The notes beneath the pieces are model-generated. The model worked only from the letters and a program-made list of their open reading frames with translations, was not told the origin of the DNA and ran no database searches. The translations under genes and the position numbers were made by a program. Below are positions 46,925-56,071 of a DNA stretch of 64,000 nt, piece by piece (the first letter of the stretch is position 1; every line of letters begins with the position of its first letter). Source of the DNA: Streptomyces narbonensis (lineage in GTDB: Bacteria; Actinomycetota; Actinomycetes; Streptomycetales; Streptomycetaceae); contig NZ_BMSF01000003.1 of NCBI RefSeq assembly GCF_014649015.1, positions 124,001 through 188,000 of the forward strand, in the 5' to 3' direction.

Positions 46925-48814
46925 TCAGGGCCTCTTTGCCGGGCGGGCCTCCGCGACCTGGGCGAGCACCTGGCGGAGGATCCGGCTGCCCGGCGGCAGG
47001 AGCGGAGGCTCGTAGGACCACGCGTGACCGACCCACGGATCGGCGAGGTGGTCGTCGGGGACGGGGGTGAGCCGGAGCAGTGAGCGCCACAGGGGGTCGA
47101 GCACCGGGCCGTACTCGGCGGCGTCCTCCCGGTCGGCCACGATCAGCAGATGGACGCCGACACCGGGGCCCTCGTCGGCCAGGTAGCGGAGCCGGGTGAC
47201 CGCCCGGTCGTCGAAGCCGTGCGGGAAGTCGTGCACGATCAGGAGCTGGCGGGCCTCGTCCAGACCTGGCGGCAGCGCGTCGGCCGCGCCGCTCCGCAGA
47301 GCCATCTGAAGGAGGTCGACACGCTCGGTGAGCCGGTCGAGGACGGCCGTGACGCCCGCCGCGCCCCGGGCGGGCGGGGCCGCGAGCACACCGGTGTCCA
47401 CGAGCGGCGCGAGCGCGGCGGCGCCGGCCCCCGCCGCGTCCACGACGTGGACCGCGAACCCGCCCGGCGGGTGGACGGCGAGCAGCCGGGCCGCGTGCGC
47501 GACCGCGCTGTCGAGGGCGAGCCGCCGCAGTTCCGTCTCGTCGAGGAGGCCGGCCGCCTCCGAGCGGCCGCGCCCGCTGTCCACCCAGAGCCCGCGCTCC
47601 ATCGGGAGCCGGACGAGCATGGGGATCCGCAGCTCGGTGCGCTCGGGCAGGTGGAGGTCGCCCAGACGCACGGCCATCGGCTCCTCCGCCGGCGGGCGGT
47701 AGGCGTGCCAGGCCGGGTTGTCCCAGCGGGCGTAGGCAGGCGGCAGTGCCGGTTCGACGACCTCGGACTCGACGGCGAGCTGGGCGAGGTCCCGGTCCAG
47801 GACCTCGCGCGCCCGCTCCACGAGCTCGTCGTGACGGGCGCGGGCGGCCGACCGCGCGGCGTCGTTCGCGCCGCTGACCCGGGAGCGGTAGTCGGAGAGC
47901 GTCTCGTCGAGCTCGCGGTCGAGCCGGGACTCGGCGAACTCGCAGGCGCTGCGGTAGGCGGCGGCGGTCCGGGCCAGGTCCTCGAACATCCCCCACACCT
48001 GGTTGTACAGGCGCTCGTCCATGGACCAGCCGGCCGCGTCCCCGGCGACCGGGGTGGGGGCGGACTGCCCCTGCGTCGGGTGCGGAGCGGGCGTGGGGGC
48101 GGGCGTGGGAGCGGGCTGCGGCGTGACGGTCCGGCGCCGGGGGTGGGCGTAGCTGATCGGGCCACCGGGGGTCTGGGCCGGGCCGGGAACGGCGGGGGTG
48201 GACTCGGAGGTGGGGGCCAGTGCCGTGGCCGGGGCCGAAGTCGGAGCCGCGGCCGGAGCCTCGGTCGGCGCCGCGGTCGGCGCCAGGATCGACGCGGCCA
48301 GGTCGGCGGGGCGCTCCAGGCCCTGGTCGCCGAGGAGGGCGGCGAGACCGCCCTCGTACCCCTGGCCCATCGCGCGGACCTTCCAGGCGCCCTGGCGGCG
48401 GTAGAGCTCCAGGGCGACGACGGCGGACTCGCTGTCGAGGCCGGTGATCGTGTAGCTGGCGATCTCGGTGCCGTCGGGGCCGGTGACGGCGACGAAGGGG
48501 GCGGCGGCCTTCCCGAAGGAGGTCGGTCCGCCGGCGCCCACGGGCAGCGCCAGGAGGACCGAGACGCGGTGGACGGTCTCCGGGACGGCTGCCAGGTCGA
48601 CGGCGAGGCGCTGGTCGGCCCCCGCCTGCCGGGGGACGTCCACACCGGGGAGCGAGGGGGCGACGGGGTGGGCGATCCACTCCACGCCCGGGACCCTGCC
48701 CCGCTCGTCGCCGAGGGCGGCTCCGGCGACGACCGGGTGACCGGCCGACACCCTGATCTCCAGTCGGGTGTCGGGCAGGGGGTGGTTCTGCCCCCGGACC
48801 AGCTCGGCCGTCAT
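46925..48814 (-). CDS. TerD domain protein with ATPase-like C-terminus
   Basis: 629 aa. The N-terminal half (to about residue 170) is a TerD stress domain (EIRVSAGHPVVAGAALGDERG, APFVAVTGPDGTEIASYTITGLDSESAVVALELYRRQGAWKVRAMGQGY), then a Pro/Ala/Thr-rich linker of about 85 residues, then a helical segment and a RecA/FtsK-like region with RQLLIVHDFPHGFDD (strand and possible Walker B position) and HLLIVADREDAAEY. The expected Walker A is not found; the corresponding loop reads LWVDSGRGRSEAAG. It may be a non-ATPase derivative. It lies downstream of a canonical terD gene with a hairpin between, near terC. Confidence 0.85.
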   Translation of the reverse strand: MTAELVRGQNHPLPDTRLEIRVSAGHPVVAGAALGDERGRVPGVEWIAHPVAPSLPGVDVPRQAGADQRLAVDLAAVPETVHRVSVLLALPVGAGGPTSFGKAAAPFVAVTGPDGTEIASYTITGLDSESAVVALELYRRQGAWKVRAMGQGYEGGLAALLGDQGLERPADLAASILAPTAAPTEAPAAAPTSAPATALAPTSESTPAVPGPAQTPGGPISYAHPRRRTVTPQPAPTPAPTPAPHPTQGQSAPTPVAGDAAGWSMDERLYNQVWGMFEDLARTAAAYRSACEFAESRLDRELDETLSDYRSRVSGANDAARSAARARHDELVERAREVLDRDLAQLAVESEVVEPALPPAYARWDNPAWHAYRPPAEEPMAVRLGDLHLPERTELRIPMLVRLPMERGLWVDSGRGRSEAAGLLDETELRRLALDSAVAHAARLLAVHPPGGFAVHVVDAAGAGAAALAPLVDTGVLAAPPARGAAGVTAVLDRLTERVDLLQMALRSGAADALPPGLDEARQLLIVHDFPHGFDDRAVTRLRYLADEGPGVGVHLLIVADREDAAEYGPVLDPLWRSLLRLTPVPDDHLADPWVGHAWSYEPPLLPPGSRILRQVLAQVAEARPAKRP

Positions 48815-48847
48815 CGGCTCTTTCCCCTCAGCGGTTCCCGGTACGAA

Positions 48848-48923
48848 GTGGTGCGGACGTGCTGCCGTGCGGTGGTGCGGACGTGCGGTGATGTGGTGCT
48901 GCGGACGTGCGGTGGTGCGGGAC
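48848..48923. repeat. Tandem repeat, GTGGTGCGGACGTGC unit
   Basis: Two perfect copies (48848-48862, 48872-48886), a third with an insertion (48893-48910) and the start of a fourth, spaced about 21-24 bp, between the terD genes. It may be a regulatory site for the downstream gene. Confidence 0.65.
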
Positions 48924-48956
48924 AGCTCCCGGTGGCCTGGTGCCTCCGGGAGCTGT
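48922..48956 (-). terminator. Terminator after terD
   Basis: A perfect 11-bp stem (ACAGCTCCCGG with its complement) and a 13-nt loop, 24 bp past the terD stop. Confidence 0.75.
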
Positions 48957-48979
48957 GGGTGCGTCCTGCGCGGCCCTGA

Positions 48980-49558
48980 CTACAGGTGCGGCAGGATCGC
49001 CGGCATCAGGTCCTGGAACGTCCGGCCGTTGGCCGGGTTGCCCAGGGCGGTCATCTGCCAGCCGGAGCCGACCCGGTGCACCTTCGCCATGATCTGCGCG
49101 GTGTAGTTGCCGCCGCCGTCCAGGGTGTAGCGCGCGAGCTCCTGGCCGTTCGTCTCGTCGACGATCCGACAGAAGGCGTTCTGCACCTCCTGGAACGTCT
49201 GACCGGTGAAGGAGTTCACCGTGAAGACGATCGTGTCGATGTGGACCGGGACCCGCTGGAGGTCGACGAGGATCGCCTCGTCGTCCCCGCCCTGGCCCGC
49301 TCCGCCGACGAGGTTGTCACCGGTGTGCTTGACCGAGCCGTCGTCGCTGACCAGGTGACGGAAGAAGACCACGTCGACCGGCTGCTTGTCCGCGAAGAGG
49401 ACGGCCGAGGCGTCCAGGTCGATCTCCTGCGTGCGCTTGCCGAAGAGACCCCGGCGCGGCGCCGCCTGCCAGCCGAGCCCCATCCGCACCTGGCTGAGGC
49501 TGCCTCCGCCCTGCTTCTCCAGGCTGATGGCCTGACCCTTGGTCATGTTGACCGTCAC
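48980..49558 (-). CDS. TerD family stress protein
   Basis: 192 aa, a single TerD domain. TerD proteins are small calcium-binding proteins of the tellurite/general-stress system; the acidic DLDASAVLFADKQPVDVVFF and TGDNLVGGAGQGGDDEAILVDLQRVP are the metal-binding region. It starts at GTG 49558 (MTVNMTKGQAISLEK); the ATG four codons on is possible. It is near terC and the TerD-ATPase-like gene, so these three make a ter-like group. Confidence 0.92.
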   Translation of the reverse strand: MTVNMTKGQAISLEKQGGGSLSQVRMGLGWQAAPRRGLFGKRTQEIDLDASAVLFADKQPVDVVFFRHLVSDDGSVKHTGDNLVGGAGQGGDDEAILVDLQRVPVHIDTIVFTVNSFTGQTFQEVQNAFCRIVDETNGQELARYTLDGGGNYTAQIMAKVHRVGSGWQMTALGNPANGRTFQDLMPAILPHL

Positions 49559-49649
49559 GCGCTTGCCCCTCTCGTTGCGTTCCCCGCGCCCGCTGTCCGG
49601 TGCGTGCGGTTGTCCAGCACCCTACGCAGAGGTACTGACACCGCAGAGC

Positions 49650-49692
49650 CGCGGTCCGGATTTGTGTCGGTCTTGCAACACACCGGACCGCG
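49650..49692 (-). terminator. Terminator after uvrB
   Basis: A perfect 10-bp stem (CGCGGTCCGG with its complement) with a 23-nt loop, directly after the uvrB stop at 49698. Confidence 0.65.
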
Positions 49693-49697
49693 TGCGG

Positions 49698-51845
49698 TCA
49701 GGCGAGACCCGCCTCCTTCATCTGGCGCAACTCCTTCTTCAGCTCTCCCACTTCGTCACGGAGCCGGGCCGCGACCTCGAACTGGAGCTCCGCGGCGGCG
49801 GCGCGCATCCGGCCGGTCATCTCCTCGATGATCGCGGCCAGTTCGGTGGCCGGCCGGCTGCCGAGCTCGACCGTCGAGCCCGCCGCACCGGACGTGCCGC
49901 CCTTGCCCCGGCCCTTGGGGCCGTGCGCGGCGAGCGAGGGCACGGGCGCCTTGGCGGCCTTCCCGTCCTTCGTCTGGCGGTAGCCGCTGCCCAGGAGCTC
50001 CTCGGTGTCGACCTCCTCGCGGGCGATGGTCGCGACGATGTCGTTGATCTTCTTGCGCAGCGGCTGCGGGTCGATGCCGTGGGCCGTGTTGTACGCGACC
50101 TGCTTCTCGCGGCGCCGGTTGGTCTCGTCGATGGCCTGCTCCATCGCCGGGGTGATCCGGTCGGCGTACATGTGGACCTGGCCCGAGACGTTTCGCGCGG
50201 CACGGCCGATGGTCTGGATGAGGGAGGTGCCGGAACGCAGGAAGCCCTGCTTGTCGGCGTCGAGGATGGCGACGAGGGAGACCTCGGGGAGGTCGAGGCC
50301 CTCCCGGAGGAGGTTGATGCCGACGAGGACGTCGTACTCGCCGGCGCGCAGCTCGCGCAGCAGCTCGATGCGGCGCAGGGTGTCGACGTCGCTGTGGAGG
50401 TAGCGGACCTGGATGCCGAGCTCCAGGAAGTAGTCGGTGAGGTCCTCGGCCATCTTCTTGGTGAGGGTGGTGACGAGGACCCGCTCGTCCTTCTCGGCGC
50501 GCAGCCGGATCTCGTGGACGAGGTCGTCGATCTGGCCCTCGGTCGGCTTGACGACGACCTCGGGGTCGATGAGCCCGGTGGGGCGGATGATCTGCTCGAC
50601 GAAGCCGTCGCCGCGGGAGAGTTCGTAGGTGCCGGGGGTCGCCGAGAGGTAGACGGTCTGGCCGATCCGCTTCTGGAACTCCTCCCACTTCAGCGGGCGG
50701 TTGTCGAGGGCCGACGGGAGCCGGAAGCCGTGGTCGACGAGGGTCCGCTTGCGGGAGGCGTCGCCCTCGTACATGGCACCGATCTGCGGCACGGTGACGT
50801 GCGACTCGTCGATGACGAGAAGGAAGTCCTCGGGGAAGTAGTCGAGGAGCGTGTTCGGCGCGGAGCCCGGCTCGCGGCCGTCGAAGTGCATCGAGTAGTT
50901 CTCGATGCCGGAGCAGGAGCCGATCTGCCGCATCATCTCGATGTCGTACGTGGTCCGCATGCGCAGGCGCTGGGACTCCAGGTGCTTGCCCTGCTTGTCG
51001 AGCTCGGCGAGGCGGACCTCCAGCTCGCGCTCGATGTCGTTGACCGCCCGCTCCATGCGCTCGGGGCCCGCGACGTAGTGGCTGGCGGGGAAGACGTACA
51101 GCTCGCGGTCCTCGCTGATGACCTCGCCGGTGAGCGGGTGGAGGGTGGAGAGCGCCTCGATCTCGTCGCCGAACATCTCGATGCGGACGGCCAGCTCCTC
51201 GTACACCGGGAAGATCTCGATGGTGTCGCCGCGGACCCGGAAGGTGCCGCGGGTGAACGCCAGGTCGTTCCGGGTGTACTGGATGTCGACGAAGCGGCGG
51301 AGCAGCTGGTCGCGGTCCATCTCCTCGCCGACCTTGAGCGGGACCATGCGGTCCACGTACTCCTGGGGCGTGCCGAGGCCGTAGATGCAGGAGACGGAGG
51401 CGACCACGACGACGTCCCTGCGGGTGAGCAGGGAGTTCGTCGCGGAGTGGCGGAGCCGCTCGACCTCCTCGTTGATCGAGGAGTCCTTCTCGATGTACGT
51501 GTCCGACTGGGGGACGTACGCCTCGGGCTGGTAGTAGTCGTAGTACGAGACGAAGTACTCGACCGCGTTGTTCGGCAGGAGCTCGCGGAACTCGTTCGCC
51601 AGCTGGGCGGCCAGGGTCTTGTTCGGCGCCATCACCAGGGTGGGGCGCTGGAGCTTCTCGATCATCCACGCGGTGGTGGCCGACTTGCCGGTACCGGTGG
51701 CGCCGAGGAGCACGACGTCCTTCTCGCCCGCGCGGATGCGCCGCTCGAGGTCGGCGATGGCCGTCGGCTGGTCGCCGCTGGGCTGGTAGGAGCTGACGAC
51801 CTCGAAGGGCGCCACCGAACGTTCGATTTTGGAAACGGGCCGCAT
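49698..51845 (-). CDS. uvrB: UvrB, excinuclease ABC subunit B
   Basis: 715 aa. UvrB takes over the lesion from UvrA and holds it for UvrC. The Walker A is GATGTGKS (48-55), the beta-hairpin region is [21 protein letters not shown], the DESH box is VIDESHV and the UVR domain ends the protein ([21 protein letters not shown]). The start is ATG 51845, six bases after a -10 box TACGGT, so leaderless. The promoter also carries a damage-type upstream motif. Confidence 0.97.
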   Translation of the reverse strand: MRPVSKIERSVAPFEVVSSYQPSGDQPTAIADLERRIRAGEKDVVLLGATGTGKSATTAWMIEKLQRPTLVMAPNKTLAAQLANEFRELLPNNAVEYFVSYYDYYQPEAYVPQSDTYIEKDSSINEEVERLRHSATNSLLTRRDVVVVASVSCIYGLGTPQEYVDRMVPLKVGEEMDRDQLLRRFVDIQYTRNDLAFTRGTFRVRGDTIEIFPVYEELAVRIEMFGDEIEALSTLHPLTGEVISEDRELYVFPASHYVAGPERMERAVNDIERELEVRLAELDKQGKHLESQRLRMRTTYDIEMMRQIGSCSGIENYSMHFDGREPGSAPNTLLDYFPEDFLLVIDESHVTVPQIGAMYEGDASRKRTLVDHGFRLPSALDNRPLKWEEFQKRIGQTVYLSATPGTYELSRGDGFVEQIIRPTGLIDPEVVVKPTEGQIDDLVHEIRLRAEKDERVLVTTLTKKMAEDLTDYFLELGIQVRYLHSDVDTLRRIELLRELRAGEYDVLVGINLLREGLDLPEVSLVAILDADKQGFLRSGTSLIQTIGRAARNVSGQVHMYADRITPAMEQAIDETNRRREKQVAYNTAHGIDPQPLRKKINDIVATIAREEVDTEELLGSGYRQTKDGKAAKAPVPSLAAHGPKGRGKGGTSGAAGSTVELGSRPATELAAIIEEMTGRMRAAAAELQFEVAARLRDEVGELKKELRQMKEAGLA

Positions 51846-51851
51846 GGAACC

Positions 51852-51874
51852 ACCGTACGACCCGGCACTGACAC
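51852..51874 (-). promoter_or_regulatory. uvrB promoter, PafBC/RecA-NDp-like
   Basis: On the minus strand GTGTCAGTG, eight bases, TACGGT, then six bases to the ATG. It agrees at 8 of 9 positions with TTGTCRGTG and fully with the spacing and -10 of the RecA-independent damage promoter. Confidence 0.7.
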
Positions 51875-51916
51875 TCGGGCGGTGATCGGCTCACCGCCCG
51901 TCGCGTGGGTGCCCCG

Positions 51917-52816
51917 TCACCAGTCCTGGGAGCGGTGGCCGCCGCGGGGGACGCTCCTGCGGGCGGCGCGGCCGGCGGGGCGGGCCGACCAGTTGGCGGG
52001 CTCGCCGTAGGACGGGACGTGGCGCGGGGCCGGCACGCCCGGGCGGTGCACGCTCCGCGCCGCGGGCCGCTGCCAGTCCGGGTCGCCCATGACGAGCAGC
52101 GGGTCGAACATGACGACCACGGCGGCCAGGATCAGGAAGACCGCCGGGCCGATCAGCATCGGCAGGAGCAGCGAGGTCGCGGTGTCGCCGGTACCTGCGG
52201 GCGTCTCGACGCCCTGGACGTGGACGCTGACCGCCTCCATGGCGGTGTAGTGCATACCACTGACGGCTCCGCCCATCACCAGGCTCGCGCCGAGGCTGGC
52301 CAGAAATCCATGGACGGAGACGGCCGCCCAGAGGGCCGCGGTGGCGGCCACGACGGCGATGACCACGGAGAGCGCGACGGTGAGCGTGTCGTACTCGATG
52401 CGGCCGTGGAGGCGCATGCCCGCCATGCCGAGGTAGTGCATCGTGGCGACGCCGAGGCCGGTGATCGTGCCTCCCGTGACGAGCGTGAGGGCGGTCGCCC
52501 CGCGGTAGCCGACGATGAAGATCCCGATGCCGACCATGAGGACGGCGACGCCCAGGCTGGCGAAGGTGATGGGCCGGTCGTAGCTGATCGGGGCCTGCTG
52601 GACGGAGAAGCCCATCATGGCGATGAAGTGCATCGTCCAGATGCCGGTCCCGATGGAGGTGGCGCCGAGGGCGAGCCACCCCGCCTTGAAGGTGTCGCGG
52701 TGGCGGAGCGACCTCGTCGTGCACCTCAGGCCGAGGGCGCCGCCGAGGCAGGCCATGATGAAAGCGGCCACCGGAGTGACGAGCCCGTAGCTGAATCCGT
52801 CGACCGTGCCCTGCAT
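51917..52816 (-). CDS. MHYT domain integral membrane sensor protein
   Basis: 299 aa with seven membrane spans. The three MHYT motifs are seen as TMHFIAMMG (near residue 61), MHYLGMAGM and MHYTAM. MHYT proteins are thought to bind copper and sense O2, CO or NO. There is no attached enzymatic domain; the last 65 residues are basic, Pro/Arg-rich and cytosolic. It is upstream of uvrB on the same strand and divergent from ogt. A perfect palindrome GGTAGTACTACC (52873-52884) lies 57 bp before its ATG. Confidence 0.9.
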   Translation of the reverse strand: MQGTVDGFSYGLVTPVAAFIMACLGGALGLRCTTRSLRHRDTFKAGWLALGATSIGTGIWTMHFIAMMGFSVQQAPISYDRPITFASLGVAVLMVGIGIFIVGYRGATALTLVTGGTITGLGVATMHYLGMAGMRLHGRIEYDTLTVALSVVIAVVAATAALWAAVSVHGFLASLGASLVMGGAVSGMHYTAMEAVSVHVQGVETPAGTGDTATSLLLPMLIGPAVFLILAAVVVMFDPLLVMGDPDWQRPAARSVHRPGVPAPRHVPSYGEPANWSARPAGRAARRSVPRGGHRSQDW

Positions 52817-53019
52817 GAGCGTGTGTCCTCCACCCCTGGTGCCACGTCGTCCGAAAACAGTCGGTACCGCTGGGTAGTACTACCGGGGCGAGATTATGGC
52901 GCGCCTGGAGCCTCGCGACCACGTGACCGGGGAATTTCCACTCGTGAGACCGGAGCGAGACCGGTCCGTGATCTACGAAGGGGCCCGACGCCGGCTCCGT
53001 GACGGCTCCGGCCCCCGCG

Positions 53020-53062
53020 TCCCGACCGGGTCGGGCCCTCTTGTCCCGACCGGGTCGGGCCC
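53020..53062. repeat. Duplicated palindrome before ogt
   Basis: TCCCGACCGGGTCGGGCCC occurs twice (53020-53038 and 53044-53062). Each copy contains the dyad CCCGACC-G-GGTCGGG. The pair lies 12 bp upstream of the ogt promoter motif. Confidence 0.75.
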
Positions 53063-53073
53063 GCTCCGGTCGC

Positions 53074-53096
53074 TTGTCGGTGGCGGGTCGTACCGT
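53074..53096 (+). promoter_or_regulatory. ogt promoter, PafBC/RecA-NDp-like
   Basis: TTGTCGGTG, eight bases, TACCGT, then seven bases to the ATG. It is a perfect match to TTGTCRGTG-N8-TAN3T and gives a leaderless message. Confidence 0.75.
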
Positions 53097-53103
53097 GGGC
53101 GGC

Positions 53104-53667
53104 ATGGACATCGAAGCGGAGCCGACGGGCGGCGAGCCGGCCGTCGCAGTGGAGTGGACGGTCGTGGAGAGCGACATCGGTCCGCTCTTCCTCGCCGCGA
53201 CCGGGCGGGGCCTGGTGCGGGTCGAGTTCCACGCCGACGCGGAGCGGCGGGTACAGATGCTCGACCGCCTCCGCGGGCGGTTCGGGGTGGAGCCGGTGGA
53301 ATGCGCCTCGGGGCTGCTGGCCGAGGCGATACGCCGGCTCGACGCGTACTTCGCGGGCGACCCGCGCGCCTTCGACCTGCCGCTGGACTGGAGCCTGACG
53401 TCCGGCTTCAACCGGCAGGTGCTGCGCGAGCTGACGACCGTCCCGTACGGCACGGTCGTGGGGTACGGGGAGCTGGCGCGGCGCGTGGGGCAGCCGGGTG
53501 CGGCGCAGGCGGTCGGAGCGGCGATGGGCGCCAATCCGCTGCCCGTGGTGGTGCCGTGCCACCGGGTGGTGGAGAGCGACGGCGGGCTCGGGGGCTTCGG
53601 GGGCGGGCTCGAGACGAAGCGGCAGCTGCTGGCACTGGAGGGTGTGCTGCCCGCGCCGCTGTTCTGA
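53104..53667 (+). CDS. ogt: Methylated-DNA-[protein]-cysteine S-methyltransferase
   Basis: 187 aa. The protein removes O6-methyl groups from guanine by suicidal transfer to its active-site cysteine in VVVPCHRVV (near residue 155). The helix-turn-helix and Arg-finger region is YGTVVGYGELARRVG. The start is ATG 53104, seven bases after a TACCGT -10 box. The promoter matches the RecA-independent DNA-damage motif, so damage-induced expression is expected. It is followed 80 bp on by an MFS gene on the same strand. Confidence 0.93.
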   Translation: MDIEAEPTGGEPAVAVEWTVVESDIGPLFLAATGRGLVRVEFHADAERRVQMLDRLRGRFGVEPVECASGLLAEAIRRLDAYFAGDPRAFDLPLDWSLTSGFNRQVLRELTTVPYGTVVGYGELARRVGQPGAAQAVGAAMGANPLPVVVPCHRVVESDGGLGGFGGGLETKRQLLALEGVLPAPLF

Positions 53668-53747
53668 ACCGGACGAGGGGACGGACGACGAGGGGGACGA
53701 TGAGGGGGACGTTCCCATCGGATGGGACGACTGGCACACTCACGTAA

Positions 53748-55040
53748 GTGACCAGCTCCCCCGACGCCCCTGACGTCACCCTGCCCGACGGGATATCCGC
53801 TCCCGTCACCGCGGCCGAACTCCCCGCGCTGCGCCGACGGGTCCAGGCCGTGCTCATCGCCACCCAGATCCTGGGCGGTCTCGGCATCGCCATCGGCGTC
53901 GCGCTCGCCGCCGTCCTGGCCAAGGACGTCAGCGGTACGGAGGCGCTGTCCGGTCTCGCCTCCACGGCGACGGTCGCCGGTCCCGCGCTGCTCGCCATGC
54001 CGCTGGCCGCGCTGATGGCCTCGCGGGGGCGCCGGGCGGGTCTCGTCCTCGCGTACCTGCTCGGGGCGCTCGGTGCCGTGGTGGTCGTCGTCGGCGCGGC
54101 CGTCGAGAACTTCCCGCTGCTCCTCCTCGGCCTCGTCGGCTTCGGCGCCGGCTCCTCGGCCAACCTGGCGGCCCGCTTCGCCGCCGCGGACCTGGCCGAG
54201 CCCGACCACAGGGCCCGGGCCATCTCCACCGTGGTCTGGGCGACCACGATCGGGGCGGTGCTCGGGCCGAACATCGCCGCGCCCGCCGGGGAGAGCGTGT
54301 CCGGCCTGGGCATCCCCGCCACCGCCGGCCCCTTCGTCTGGGCCGCCGGCGTCTTCGTCCTCTCGGCCGCGGTCGTCGCCGTCCTCCTGCGCCCGGACCC
54401 CCTGCTCACCGCCCGCGCGCTCGCGGATCCCGGGTCGGCCGAGGAGCCGGAGGGCCGCTCCCTTCGCGCGGGGATGCGAGCGGTACGGGAGTCGCCCAAG
54501 GCCCGGCTCGCCCTGGTCACCGTCGCCGCCTCGCACACCGCGATGGTCTCGATCATGTCGATGACCCCGGTCGCGCTGACCCACCACGGCGCGGGCATCC
54601 AGCTGATCGGTCTCGTGATCAGCGGGCACATCGCGGGCATGTACGCCTTCTCGCCCGTGATGGGCTGGCTGTCCGACCGGCTGGGCCGGCTGTCGGTGAT
54701 CGGGCTCGCCGTCGGGCTGATCGCCGTGGCGGCGCTCATCGCGGGCACGGCGGGGCCGAGCCACGGCCGGACGGCCCTGGGGCTCTTCGTCCTCGGCCTC
54801 GGCTGGTCCGCCGGCCTGGTGTCCGGCTCGGCGCTGCTCACCGACTCGGTGCCGCAGGCCGCGCGGGCGGCCGTCCAGGGGCTCTCCGACTTCGTGATGA
54901 ACACGGCCGCCGGCCTCGGCGGGCTCGCGGCGGGCCTGATCGTCTCGCAGGCGGGCTACGGGCCGCTCAACGCGATCGCCGCGTGCCTGCTGCTGCCGAT
55001 GGCGGCGCTCGCGGTCCGCGGCGCCCTCCGGAAGGCCTGA
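53748..55040 (+). CDS. MFS transporter
   Basis: 430 aa from GTG 53748, with twelve membrane spans and a weak motif A between spans 8 and 9 (GWLSDRLGRLSVIG). It has the profile of the drug-efflux MFS type with no clear substrate. A short polar N-terminus precedes the first span near residue 33. It is convergent with the TolB-like gene. Linkage to ogt is by position only. Confidence 0.88.
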   Translation: MTSSPDAPDVTLPDGISAPVTAAELPALRRRVQAVLIATQILGGLGIAIGVALAAVLAKDVSGTEALSGLASTATVAGPALLAMPLAALMASRGRRAGLVLAYLLGALGAVVVVVGAAVENFPLLLLGLVGFGAGSSANLAARFAAADLAEPDHRARAISTVVWATTIGAVLGPNIAAPAGESVSGLGIPATAGPFVWAAGVFVLSAAVVAVLLRPDPLLTARALADPGSAEEPEGRSLRAGMRAVRESPKARLALVTVAASHTAMVSIMSMTPVALTHHGAGIQLIGLVISGHIAGMYAFSPVMGWLSDRLGRLSVIGLAVGLIAVAALIAGTAGPSHGRTALGLFVLGLGWSAGLVSGSALLTDSVPQAARAAVQGLSDFVMNTAAGLGGLAAGLIVSQAGYGPLNAIAACLLLPMAALAVRGALRKA

Positions 55041-55069
55041 ACCGGGCACGGCGGCCGGCGGCTCGCCGG

Positions 55070-56068
55070 TCAGCGCGGCAGCGCGGGTGACGAGGCGCCG
55101 CGCGCCAGCTGACGGGGCGCCCCCGTGCCGTCGGCGGGTACGGACCAGACCGCTCCCCCGTATCCGTACGCGAGCGTCTCGGGATCCGTCCACAGGGCCT
55201 GGTCGTCGATGCCGCGCCGCTCGGCGACGGGGTGCTCCCGTCCGGAGCGCAGGTCGTACACGTACAGCCGCCACGGCTCGCGCGGGCCTTCGGAGACCCG
55301 CTTCTTGAAGGCGAGACGGGTGCCGTCCGGGGAGAGCGACGGGCATTCGACGTTCTCCCGCAGGGTCCGGGCCGACCAGTTCGCCATGTCTCCCTCGACG
55401 AGATGGGTGCGCCCGTCCGTCGATACGGTGGCGTAGAAGCGGTTGTCGTCGGCGGCGAAGGAGACGCCCCAGTAGTTGACGTCGGGGGCGTGGTACCGGC
55501 GTCCGTCGAGGGTCAGCGGAATCTGCTCGATGTTCTTCACCAGGTATCCCGTGCGCAGGTCGAGGATGGACGTGCGGGTGGAGAAGGACGAGCGCGCGTA
55601 GGAGTCGCCGGTCGCGAACATCGTCCAGGAGAGCATCCGTCCCGAGGCGGAGACCCGGGCCCGGCTGGGGATGCCCGGGAGGGCGATCCGGCGCGTCTCG
55701 CGCAGCCTGTCGTCGAGCACCAGGGCGTACGAGCGGGCCGGCACGCCCGGTCGGCGCACGAGGCAGAGCGCGGTGGGCCCGGCCGCGTGGAAGCGGTCGC
55801 AGGCCGGCCCGCCGGCCACCCGGCCGCCGGACGCGGACGGGTCCAGGCGGGCGACGCGTCCGGTCGCGGTGTCCCTGAAGTGGAGCGCGCCGGGACGGCT
55901 CCCGTCGAGTGTGAAGCCGGCCACCGGGGTGACGATGGCCCCGGCCTGCCGCCCGGAGGCCGCCCGCAGGGTGTAGGCGGTCGCTCCACCGCCCAGCAGC
56001 ACGAGCGCGAGGACGAGGATCCACGCGCGCGCGTGGCGGGACAGACGGGCATCGGTCTCGGCGTGCAT
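55070..56068 (-). CDS. Membrane-anchored TolB-like beta-propeller protein
   Basis: 332 aa. One N-terminal span (RAWILVLALVLLGGGATAY) acts as an uncleaved anchor. The rest has WD40/PD40-like repeats, such as ECPSLSPDGTRLAFKK and DDQALWTDPETLAYGYGGAVWSVPADG, typical of TolB-type propellers. No enzymatic motif is present. It is the last gene of the phosphatase-MFS-TolB-like operon, starting 3 bp after the MFS stop; it may bind a ligand at the cell surface. Confidence 0.85.
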   Translation of the reverse strand: MHAETDARLSRHARAWILVLALVLLGGGATAYTLRAASGRQAGAIVTPVAGFTLDGSRPGALHFRDTATGRVARLDPSASGGRVAGGPACDRFHAAGPTALCLVRRPGVPARSYALVLDDRLRETRRIALPGIPSRARVSASGRMLSWTMFATGDSYARSSFSTRTSILDLRTGYLVKNIEQIPLTLDGRRYHAPDVNYWGVSFAADDNRFYATVSTDGRTHLVEGDMANWSARTLRENVECPSLSPDGTRLAFKKRVSEGPREPWRLYVYDLRSGREHPVAERRGIDDQALWTDPETLAYGYGGAVWSVPADGTGAPRQLARGASSPALPR

Positions 56069-56071
56069 GGG

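Noticed and set aside
55050..55070. Short stem CCGGCG/CGCCGG as terminator between the MFS and TolB-like genes
   Set aside because: Only 6 bp; such stems occur by chance everywhere in this GC-rich sequence.
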